NCBI GenBank assembly: GCA_002683195.1
Contig: NYSW01000019.1
Span: 44,233-52,606, forward strand
DNA from: Phycisphaerae bacterium
GTDB taxonomy: Bacteria; Planctomycetota; Phycisphaerae; Phycisphaerales; SM1A02
Direction: 5' to 3'
DNA: 8,374 bases
Below, in pieces: positions 1 to 5,161 of this stretch (the stretch's first letter is position 1; each line of letters starts with the position of its first letter). Below the pieces are notes generated by a model that saw nothing but the letters and a program-made list of their open reading frames with translations, had not been told where the DNA came from and did no database searches. Made by a program: the position numbers and the translations under genes.

Positions 1-826
1 CATCGGCGTCGATCTGTTCCGGAGCCATGAACGGAACCGTTCCCAGCACCTGTCCGGGGATCGTCGCCAGAGTGTTGTGCCCGGTTCCGCCCGCATCCGA
101 ACGAGCGATGCCGAAGTCGATGATCCGCACCCGTGCATCCTCACCCACCAGGATGTTCGCCGGTTTGAGATCACGATGAATCACCCCCCGACGATGCGCC
201 ACTCGGAGAGCCGCGACCACCTCCCGGATCAGTCGAACGCGGGATCGAACGTCGAGATTCTCCTCCTGCGCGTGCCGGGTGATCGACCGGCCACCGGAAA
301 CGAATTCCATCGCAAGCCACGGCAGTTCCGCACCGTCGATCTCGATCGATCCGGAAGCGAGGACCTTGGCGATTCCCGGATGCTCGAGTCCGCCTGCGAT
401 CTCAACTTCCCGCTCGAAGCGTCGTCGAGCCCGTGGACCGGCGAATCCGGCTCGGAGCACCTTCACCGCCACCGTGCGATCCGGCTTCGACTGCAGGGCC
501 TCGAAGACCACGCTGGTGCCACCGGTCCCGATCAGTCGAACCAGATGAAAGTCACCGACCCGGCAACCGAGGAGGTCCGAGGGCCTGCTCTCGTCTCTTC
601 GTTCCTCCACGTCCACTCGAGTGGACTCGACGAAACGAAGGAGGCTTTCGACTTCATCCCGAACCTCTTCGGACACGTCGGCTTCGAGCAGGACCTTCAG
701 TCGGTCCTCCTCCTCGGACGCGACCAGGAGATCGAAGAGTCTCCGAACCATCAGATGACGATCCGCATCCGGGTCGGCATCGACGTCGGATTGCCCGACC
801 TGATCCGGATCGACGTCAAAGGTCAT
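1..826 (-). CDS. Ser/Thr protein kinase, Hanks type (C-terminus beyond left edge)
   Basis: Transfers phosphate from ATP to Ser/Thr of unknown cytosolic targets. I translated the minus strand from the ATG at 826; 275 codons are visible before the left edge. Residues 1-85 are an acidic helical lead-in (…EEVRDEVESLLRF…) like that seen ahead of planctomycete kinases. The kinase domain then shows, in order, the glycine loop GTGGTSVV (100-107), ATP-binding Lys122 in VAVKVL, catalytic loop HRDLKPAN (217-224, Asp219), metal-binding DFG (237-239) and GTVPFMAPEQ (262-271). All core catalytic residues are intact, so it should be active. The start is supported by GAGG seven bases upstream (834-837 on the plus strand). 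It lies 19 bp downstream of the sigma factor stop and is probably cotranscribed with it. The C-lobe and any sensor or membrane part (often TPR, WD40 or a TM segment in this family) are not visible. Confidence 0.93.
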   Translation of the reverse strand, partial: MTFDVDPDQVGQSDVDADPDADRHLMVRRLFDLLVASEEEDRLKVLLEADVSEEVRDEVESLLRFVESTRVDVEERRDESRPSDLLGCRVGDFHLVRLIGTGGTSVVFEALQSKPDRTVAVKVLRAGFAGPRARRRFEREVEIAGGLEHPGIAKVLASGSIEIDGAELPWLAMEFVSGGRSITRHAQEENLDVRSRVRLIREVVAALRVAHRRGVIHRDLKPANILVGEDARVRIIDFGIARSDAGGTGHNTLATIPGQVLGTVPFMAPEQIDAD

Positions 827-845
827 GTTCGAGCCTCATTCGGGA

Positions 846-1439
846 TCATTCCGTGCTTTCCGAAAGACACCGCTGAAGAAAAGCCCGCGCAAATGTCCAG
901 TCTCTTCGGACATCGGACGACGAGCGATCGAGGAGGGAGGCCGTCTGTTCGATGGTCATGCCCATCAACCACCGGAATCGAGTCACTTCGGCCGCACCCG
1001 GGTCCACGTCGGCAAGCTTCTCCAGGGCGCCGATGAGTCCCCGTGACTCGGCTTCCTCCGCGTGCACGAAACACGCGAGTTCGCCGGCAAGCACCGACAG
1101 GGAGATCGGGGATCGACCGGCGCCCCGCTTCAAGGCCTTTCTCTTCCGGGCATGGTCGATCAGGAACTGCTCCATGGCCCGTACCGCCGCCCCGAAGAAG
1201 TGCCGTCGATCATCCCAGTCCTGCGACGAATTCCGATCCAGTCGGATGAAGACTTCATGGACCACCTGGGTCGGCTGGAGACCGCTCTCGTTGGATTCCT
1301 GTTTGATGGCGCCGACGGCCATCAAGCGGAGATCCTCGTAGACCATTCCCCACATGTCGGCCGCAGCCGAGGCGCTGCCGCCCATCGCTGCGTTGATGAT
1401 CGCCGTGAGCTCTGCTTCCTGCCGATCTGGTGTTGACAA
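846..1439 (-). CDS. ECF-type RNA polymerase sigma factor (Sigma70_ECF family)
   Basis: A small sigma factor that would direct RNA polymerase to its own promoter set. With a TTG start at 1439 it has 197 residues, the usual length of the planctomycete-rich PF07638 type. Region 2 spans roughly residues 30-104 (MVYEDLRLMA, LQPTQVVHEVFIRL, HFFGAAVRAMEQFLIDHARKRKALKRG) and matches the family signature well. Region 4 at about 137-190 holds the helix-turn-helix (MTIEQTASLLDRSSSDVRRDW). The frame stays open upstream to 1697, but that would overlap the divergent hydrolase gene and has no family similarity. The TTG is preceded by AAGGGGG (GGGGG at 1445-1449, five bases away), a good ribosome site. No anti-sigma factor is seen; the kinase just downstream is the likely functional partner, as in many planctomycete sigma-kinase pairs. 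Start choice is the least certain part. Confidence 0.88.
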   Translation of the reverse strand: MSTPDRQEAELTAIINAAMGGSASAAADMWGMVYEDLRLMAVGAIKQESNESGLQPTQVVHEVFIRLDRNSSQDWDDRRHFFGAAVRAMEQFLIDHARKRKALKRGAGRSPISLSVLAGELACFVHAEEAESRGLIGALEKLADVDPGAAEVTRFRWLMGMTIEQTASLLDRSSSDVRRDWTFARAFLQRCLSESTE

Positions 1440-1554
1440 GGAGACCCCCTTGGAACCGAAAAAAACGAATCGGTGAGAGTAGTGGACCGCCGCTTCTTTT
1501 TTCCGCCACAAACCGCCAAAGTCTGCAGGTAAGGGGCCTGACGAGCCTCTCTCC
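1440..1554. promoter_or_regulatory. Divergent intergenic region, sigma factor / MBL hydrolase
   Basis: 115 bp between the divergent sigma factor and hydrolase genes; both promoters should lie here or just inside the genes. It contains two A/T-rich tracts (about 1459-1465 and 1495-1501) and a doubled CCGCCA/CCGCC element near 1502-1526. I could not place a convincing -35/-10 pair for either direction. Confidence 0.4.
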
Positions 1555-2436
1555 ATGCGACACAATGCCCGGATGACTCGATCTCTTTGGACCTGGCAGG
1601 TGATTCGCGCCGGCACGCTCCGTCTCGACGGAGGCGGAATGTTCGGAATCATTCCCCAGGAGATGTGGTCTCGATGGACGCCGCCCGATGAGCGCAATCG
1701 AATCGACCTTCAGACCAACTGCATGCTGTTCGAACAGGACGGGCGGAAAGTCCTGGTCGAAAGCGGGTGCGGTGACAAGTGGACGTCGAAGGAACGCGAG
1801 ATCTACGACCTCGAGCAACGCACGGTGGTCGATGCCCTGCGGGAGATCGAAGTCGAGCCAGAAGAGATCGACACGGTGATCGTCACTCATCTGCACTTCG
1901 ACCATGCCGCGGGACTCACGACCTGGGACGGCCGACCGCCCCGGGAGATGATCGCGGATGGAATCTCGCCGCGGCCGGTCTTTCCCAACGCGGACATCGT
2001 CGTGCAAAGGAAGGAGTGGGAGGATGCGGTTGCGAATCGAAGCACCATGACCCGGACCTATCTTCGAACCCATCTGGATCCCATCGCGGATCGAATCCGA
2101 TTGATCGACGGTCACGGAGAGGTCCTGCCGGGGATCACGGTGGAACCCGTCATCGGACACACGCCCGGACAGCAAGGCGTGCTGGTGAATGATTCCGACC
2201 GGACCATCGCCTTCCTCGGTGACCTGCTTCCCACCGTGCATCATGCCCATCCTTCCGCCGCCACCGCGTACGACATGGAGCCCTACGAGACGCTGCTGAC
2301 CAAGGCGCGGATCCTGCAGCGGGCGGAAGACGAGGACTGGACGATCATTCTCGACCATGAATCCGGTGATCCCGTCGTGAGGGTGATCCGGGACGAACGT
2401 GGCCGACGGACCCTTGGTCCGCGGAACCCAGCGTGA
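1555..2436 (+). CDS. Metallo-beta-lactamase-fold metal-dependent hydrolase
   Basis: A single-domain MBL-fold hydrolase of 293 residues, probably cytosolic (no signal peptide or membrane segment). The metal site is complete: HLHFDH at 112-117 (His112, His114, Asp116, His117), His202 in GHTPGQ, Asp223 in LGDLLPT and His268 in LDHES, consistent with a dinuclear zinc centre. The N-terminal pattern (LRLDGGGMFGIIP … PPDERNRI … NC) is that of a broad group that includes YtnP-like lactonases, so hydrolysis of a lactone or related ester is possible, but the substrate cannot be read from sequence. Start: ATG 1555 is the first in frame; an ATG six codons later (1573) is equally plausible, and neither has a clear Shine-Dalgarno site. 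It is transcribed alone, diverging from the sigma factor operon and followed by hairpins. Confidence 0.9.
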   Translation: MRHNARMTRSLWTWQVIRAGTLRLDGGGMFGIIPQEMWSRWTPPDERNRIDLQTNCMLFEQDGRKVLVESGCGDKWTSKEREIYDLEQRTVVDALREIEVEPEEIDTVIVTHLHFDHAAGLTTWDGRPPREMIADGISPRPVFPNADIVVQRKEWEDAVANRSTMTRTYLRTHLDPIADRIRLIDGHGEVLPGITVEPVIGHTPGQQGVLVNDSDRTIAFLGDLLPTVHHAHPSAATAYDMEPYETLLTKARILQRAEDEDWTIILDHESGDPVVRVIRDERGRRTLGPRNPA

Positions 2437-2440
2437 ATAA

Positions 2441-2459
2441 TTCCCCTCAGAAGGGGGAA
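2441..2459 (+). terminator. Hairpin just after the MBL hydrolase stop
   Basis: TTCCCC (2441-2446) pairs with GGGGAA (2454-2459) around a seven-base loop, starting five bases after the stop codon. There is no T-run behind it, so it may be an mRNA 3'-end stabiliser or half of a double terminator with the next hairpin. Confidence 0.45.
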
Positions 2460-2464
2460 CACGG

Positions 2465-2485
2465 CCTGTTCGGCGGACGAACAGG
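2465..2485 (+). terminator. Strong hairpin, probable terminator of the MBL hydrolase transcript
   Basis: A perfect 8-bp stem, CCTGTTCG (2465-2472) with CGAACAGG (2478-2485), and a five-base loop, followed by the T-rich stretch TTGTCGTT. It is the best intrinsic terminator candidate between the hydrolase and the LPMO gene. Confidence 0.6.
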
Positions 2486-2496
2486 TTGTCGTTGAA

Positions 2497-2526
2497 CTGC
2501 GCCGGGGACCGTTCGAAGCGGCGCAG
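2497..2526. promoter_or_regulatory. 8-bp inverted repeat upstream of the LPMO gene
   Basis: CTGCGCCG (2497-2504) and CGGCGCAG (2519-2526) form a perfect inverted repeat with a 14-base spacer. It could be a leader hairpin or a binding site for a dimeric regulator. No promoter hexamers could be placed with confidence nearby. Confidence 0.35.
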
Positions 2527-2544
2527 AGCATTGTGGAACTCCGA

Positions 2545-2556
2545 TTCCGATCGGAA
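2545..2556. promoter_or_regulatory. 12-bp perfect palindrome upstream of the LPMO gene
   Basis: TTCCGATCGGAA reads the same on both strands and lies 30 bp before the LPMO start codon. The position and symmetry fit an operator, but no regulator is known and GATCG-type words are common in this genome, so chance is not excluded. Confidence 0.3.
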
Positions 2557-2585
2557 GACCCGTCCTTTACAGGAAGCGCCTCGAC

Positions 2586-3980
2586 ATGTCCAAATCAGCA
2601 TTCCGGCGATTCATCGCCGAAACCGTTGCGCCAGTCGCAACCGCCTCCATCCTCGTGGGAACGACCGCTTCGGTCTTCGGCCATGGCTCACTCTCGTCGC
2701 CACCGAGCAGGATCTATCTCGGCTGGCAAGGCGATATCCAGAACCCCGCCGAACCGGCGATTGCCGCCGCGATCGAAGTGGGTGGCACCCAGCCGTTCTA
2801 CGACTGGAATGAAGTCGTCAACTTCCACCCCGGCGATGCGACCTATCAATCGACGATCGACTACACCCAGCGGATCCCCGACGGCCGTATCGCCTCGGCG
2901 GGCAACGACAAGTACGCCGGACTCGATCTGGTGCGCGATGACTGGCCGGCGGCCCCGATCGCCAGTGGTCCGTTCACCCTCGAATGGTTCGCCAGCACCC
3001 CGCACAATCCGAATGTATTCCGGGTCTGGATCACCACTCCGGACTGGAATCCGAACCAACCGCTCCGCTGGGGGCAGCTGGAGGAACTCGCCACTGGTGC
3101 TCCGACCCTGATCGAGGACACCTACGAGATTCCAACCACGATCCCTTCAAGAACCGGTCGCCACGCGATCGTGGTGATCTGGCAGCGTCTCGATCCCGCG
3201 GGTGAGGGTTTCTACGCGGTGAGTGACGTCGACTTCGGGAGCTGCGACGAGCGTTGCGACTGCCCGGGCGATCTCACCCTGGACGGACAGGTGAACGGTG
3301 CGGATCTCGGTCTGCTCCTGGGTTCCTGGGGCAACGCCGGCGGAGACGTCGATGCGGATGGCGACACCGATGGCGCGGACCTCGGATTGATGCTCGGGTC
3401 CTGGGGCGCCTGCGGTCCCGATTGCGACGGCGACGGGATCCCCGACGTCGAGGAGATCGCCGCCGGGGCGGCGGACTGCGATCACGACGGAATTCCCGAC
3501 GAATGTTCCGACCTGCCCGATTGTGACGGGGACGGAATCCCGGATCCTTGCGCCATCGCCCAGGGACTGGTGGAGGACTGCGACACCAATCTCATTCCCG
3601 ACGTCTGCGAAATGGAAGTCGGTGACGCGGACGGTGATGGACGTCTGGACGTCTGTGAACTCGATGGGTTCCTTCACCGATGGCGAGTGGTCGATCAGTG
3701 GTCGGGAGGGTTCATCGCGGAACTCGACATCGTCAACGACAGCGGCCAGTGTCTGAAGGGATGGGAGGTTCTCTTCTCGCCGGCCGACTTCGAGGTGACC
3801 GGGTCGTGGAACGGACGGCTCGCGCCGTCCGATCCCGGCCAGGTCCGCCTGGTGAACGAGACCTGGAACGCCGATCTCTGCTCCGGGAAGACCCTCACCA
3901 TCGGTCTTCAATGTGAAGGTGAACCCTCGGAACCGCCCTCCTTCATCCTCAACGGGTCGGCCACGAGTCCCGCTCCCTGA
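2586..3980 (+). CDS. Secreted AA10 lytic polysaccharide monooxygenase with dockerin-like, TSP3-like and CBM2 modules
   Basis: A copper enzyme that would oxidatively cleave chitin or cellulose outside the cell; 464 residues. Residues 1-32 are a signal peptide; cleavage after Gly32 exposes His33, the first copper-brace residue ([10 protein letters not shown]). The AA10 domain (33-217) continues with QPFYDWNEV (69-77), [10 protein letters not shown] (97-106), the second brace residue His140 in [13 protein letters not shown] (159-166), [11 protein letters not shown] (191-201) and [10 protein letters not shown] (208-217, axial Phe209). Then come paired dockerin-like calcium loops (224-276), five TSP3-like repeats (279-357) and a CBM2 domain (about 362-460) with Trp372, Trp393, Trp408 and Trp427. 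The family pattern is closest to actinobacterial chitin-active LPMOs, but the CBM2 leaves cellulose open. The catalytic domain has no cysteine at all. Start supported by AGGAAG at 2571. It appears monocistronic, between hairpins. Confidence 0.93.
   Translation: MSKSAFRRFIAETVAPVATASILVGTTASVFGHGSLSSPPSRIYLGWQGDIQNPAEPAIAAAIEVGGTQPFYDWNEVVNFHPGDATYQSTIDYTQRIPDGRIASAGNDKYAGLDLVRDDWPAAPIASGPFTLEWFASTPHNPNVFRVWITTPDWNPNQPLRWGQLEELATGAPTLIEDTYEIPTTIPSRTGRHAIVVIWQRLDPAGEGFYAVSDVDFGSCDERCDCPGDLTLDGQVNGADLGLLLGSWGNAGGDVDADGDTDGADLGLMLGSWGACGPDCDGDGIPDVEEIAAGAADCDHDGIPDECSDLPDCDGDGIPDPCAIAQGLVEDCDTNLIPDVCEMEVGDADGDGRLDVCELDGFLHRWRVVDQWSGGFIAELDIVNDSGQCLKGWEVLFSPADFEVTGSWNGRLAPSDPGQVRLVNETWNADLCSGKTLTIGLQCEGEPSEPPSFILNGSATSPAP
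3255..3413 (+). repeat. Paired dockerin-like calcium-binding repeats within the LPMO
   Basis: Two EF-hand-like loops encoded in tandem: [20 protein letters not shown] (residues 229-248) and [20 protein letters not shown] (254-273), bounded by Cys224/Cys226 and Cys276. The D-x-D-x-D/N-G-x-V/T-x-G-A-D-L pattern is typical of type I dockerin repeats. In Phycisphaerae such repeats commonly sit at protein C-termini; here they form a linker between catalytic and binding modules. Confidence 0.85.
3420..3656 (+). repeat. Five TSP3-like DxDxDGIPD repeats within the LPMO
   Basis: Residues 279-357 carry five units: [45 protein letters not shown] and [11 protein letters not shown], spaced 13-19 residues apart. 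Aspartates of this pattern bind calcium in thrombospondin type 3 repeats, and the paired cysteines should form disulfides after export. The array probably acts as a rigid calcium-dependent spacer ahead of the CBM2. Confidence 0.85.
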
Positions 3981-4075
3981 CGGAACGACTTTTTCCCGCC
4001 GGTTCCGGCCCGATCTCCTCCGTTCCGGCGGAGCCGACCCGAAGTCTCTTCAAATCCGGTCATCTTCCAGCAAGC

Positions 4076-4120
4076 AGGCCCGAAGGTCCCCTGGCCCCCG
4101 CCAGATGGTCCTTCGGGCCT
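4076..4120 (+). terminator. 11-bp-stem hairpin downstream of the LPMO gene
   Basis: AGGCCCGAAGG (4076-4086) pairs perfectly with CCTTCGGGCCT (4110-4120); inside it CTGGC/GCCAG (4091-4095, 4100-4104) forms a second stem. The tail (TGCGGTTTGCC) is only weakly T-rich. It is the likely 3' end of the LPMO transcript. The rest of the 183-bp gap holds only short imperfect repeats, such as CGGAAC/GTTCCG at 3981 and 4002. Confidence 0.6.
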
Positions 4121-4133
4121 TGCGGTTTGCCCG

Positions 4134-4163
4134 GAACGGTGGGATCCGGATACCGTTCGGATC
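4134..4163 (+). promoter_or_regulatory. Two overlapping, mutually exclusive stems abutting the start of the small-protein operon
   Basis: GAACGGT (4134-4140) can pair with ACCGTTC (4152-4158), while GATCCG (4143-4148) can pair with CGGATC (4158-4163), which ends at the base before the ATG. Because they share base 4158 and interleave, only one can form fully. This could influence translation start, since no clear Shine-Dalgarno site is visible, but both stems are short. Confidence 0.25.
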
Positions 4164-4373
4164 ATGCGTCGATTTTCAAACACCATTCTTCTCGCCGTGC
4201 TCGCCAGCCCCCTCGCCGCGACCACGGTCGCCCTGGCCCAGAACGCGCCCCGTGATCCCGACATCGGGACCCGGACCCAGGTCTGGCCGGGCTACATCAT
4301 CGCCGGCGTCTTCGCCGCGATTCTCATCTCACTCACGCTTTTCCCGTCGAAGCGGCAGCCCGAGGACCTCTGA
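4164..4373 (+). CDS. Small membrane protein, signal peptide plus one transmembrane helix
   Basis: 69 residues; family not recognised. Residues 1-26 look like a signal peptide (basic MRR, hydrophobic ILLAVLASPLA, then TTVALAQ with likely cleavage after ALA or AQ). A short polar stretch (NAPRDPDIGTRTQVWP) is followed by a second hydrophobic helix, about 43-59 (GYIIAGVFAAILISLTL), and a charged tail SKRQPEDL. This gives a tiny exported segment anchored at its C-terminus. Start is the ATG at 4164, with no obvious ribosome site. It is the first of three small genes in the same direction (48 bp to the next), suggesting an envelope-associated operon. No function can be assigned. Confidence 0.65.
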   Translation: MRRFSNTILLAVLASPLAATTVALAQNAPRDPDIGTRTQVWPGYIIAGVFAAILISLTLFPSKRQPEDL

Positions 4374-4421
4374 CCCATCCGGTCGTTCGTGTCCTTCGCC
4401 CCGCCTCATCCGGAGACTCCC

Positions 4422-4715
4422 ATGTCCCATCGAAACCTCAAAGGCCTGCTCGTGCTGAACGGCCTGCTGGTCGCCGTCCTGGCCGCAATCACCTTCGCGC
4501 CCTCGGCCGACGCCCAGAGCCAGCGATTCCGCGGCAAGTACACCATGGTGTCCGGCCGATCACAGGGCACCACGCCCTATCTCCTCTACATCCTCAATCA
4601 GAACTCCCGTGAACTCGTGGCCGTTCGATACAACGTGCAGCAGAACATGCTTGAAGGCATGGCCTACGCCGATCTGGCGAAGGACTCTGTGACGGTCCAG
4701 CAGAACTCCAAGTGA
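4422..4715 (+). CDS. Small exported protein, paralogue of the next gene
   Basis: 97 residues with the start at ATG 4422, chosen because CGGAGA lies just upstream and because the protein then begins directly with a signal sequence or anchor (LLVLNGLLVAVLAAITF, 9-25, ending SADAQ). An in-frame start at 4389 would add 11 residues with no support. The mature part contains KYTMVSGRSQG (39-49) and YLLYILNQNSRELVAVRYN (53-71), a hydrophobic/polar alternation suggesting beta-strands. The same layout recurs in the following protein (SMVTSSSGQG, then DLLYVIDSNEESLFIYWIE), so the pair are probably diverged duplicates. I recall similar short exported proteins in other planctomycetes, without known function. 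Only 20 bp separates it from the next gene. Confidence 0.75.
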   Translation: MSHRNLKGLLVLNGLLVAVLAAITFAPSADAQSQRFRGKYTMVSGRSQGTTPYLLYILNQNSRELVAVRYNVQQNMLEGMAYADLAKDSVTVQQNSK

Positions 4716-4735
4716 CTCACGGAGAGAATCAAGTC

Positions 4736-5068
4736 ATGAATCGCACCCGACGAAACAATCCCGCCGCCCCGGTCCTCTGGGCATCCGCCTTCGTGATCAC
4801 CGCCCTCGCCGTGATGCAGGCCGGTCGACTGGCTCCGAACCCGGCCTATGGAAACATGGCCGTCTCGACCGACGAAGGATTCTCGATGGTGACCAGTTCC
4901 AGTGGCCAGGGTCCCAAGGAACGACCGTACGACCTGCTCTACGTCATCGATTCCAACGAGGAATCCCTGTTCATCTACTGGATTGAGAACGCCAACACCC
5001 CGTTGACCGCCCGACTCGAGCTCAAGGGCGGTTCCTACCTGCCCCGGCTCTTCAAGGCTGCTCGCTGA
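4736..5068 (+). CDS. Small exported or membrane-anchored protein, paralogue of the previous gene
   Basis: 110 residues from ATG 4736, which follows GGAGAG by nine bases; a GTG at 4712 in the same frame would overlap the upstream stop and is less likely. Residues 1-10 are basic and polar (MNRTRRNNPA), 11-30 form a hydrophobic anchor or signal (APVLWASAFVITALAVMQAG), and the rest is outside. SMVTSSSGQG (50-59) and DLLYVIDSNEESLFIYWIE (66-84) align in order with the preceding protein, about 14-15 residues apart in each. The C-terminal end (LELKGGSYLPRLFKAAR) differs. Last gene of the small operon, followed by a hairpin. Function unknown. Confidence 0.75.
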   Translation: MNRTRRNNPAAPVLWASAFVITALAVMQAGRLAPNPAYGNMAVSTDEGFSMVTSSSGQGPKERPYDLLYVIDSNEESLFIYWIENANTPLTARLELKGGSYLPRLFKAAR

Positions 5069-5087
5069 ACCCGGCATTCCCGGAACC

Positions 5088-5107
5088 ATCGCCACCAATC
5101 GCCACCA
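5088..5107. repeat. Two tandem copies of a 10-bp unit
   Basis: ATCGCCACCA occurs twice in direct succession in the spacer between the small-protein operon and deoC. It looks like a simple local duplication. Confidence 0.6.
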
Positions 5108-5112
5108 ATTCC

Positions 5113-5140
5113 GGAGGCGCCGTCGAGACACGGCGTCTCC
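5113..5140 (+). terminator. 11-bp-stem hairpin between the small-protein operon and deoC
   Basis: GGAGGCGCCGT (5113-5123) pairs with ACGGCGTCTCC (5130-5140) with one G-U pair and a six-base loop. There is no U-run, but the stem is GC-rich and lies 45 bp after the last small gene and 21 bp before deoC. It could end the upstream transcript or lie in the deoC leader. Confidence 0.5.
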
Positions 5141-5161
5141 GTGTGCGCCCGGAGACCTCCG

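Noticed and set aside
77..1036. Long plus-strand open frame of 319 codons
   Set aside because: It lies opposite the sigma factor and kinase, whose minus-strand products have clear family motifs; the plus-strand product has biased, motif-free composition typical of a shadow frame in GC-rich DNA.
1433..1438. Consensus -35 hexamer TTGACA on the plus strand ahead of the MBL hydrolase
   Set aside because: No -10-like sequence lies 16-18 bases downstream (the region reads CCGAAAA), and the hexamer overlaps the sigma factor start codon; probably chance.
1440..1697. Upstream extension of the sigma factor frame to an ATG at 1697
   Set aside because: The added 86 residues have no sigma similarity, cross the divergent intergenic region and overlap the start of the MBL hydrolase.
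1255..2601. 448-codon minus-strand open frame opposite the MBL hydrolase
   Set aside because: The plus-strand product has the full MBL metal-ligand set; the minus-strand product shows no domain and is low-complexity Arg/Gly/His-rich, as expected for a shadow.
3255..3656. Repeat-rich stretch considered as a CRISPR array or DNA-level tandem repeat
   Set aside because: The periodicity is at protein level (calcium-binding loops with diverged codons), with no identical DNA repeats or uniform spacers.
3147..3911. 254-codon minus-strand open frame within the LPMO gene
   Set aside because: It is the reverse shadow of the Asp-rich repeat array, whose GAC/GAT codons read as Val/Ile on the other strand.
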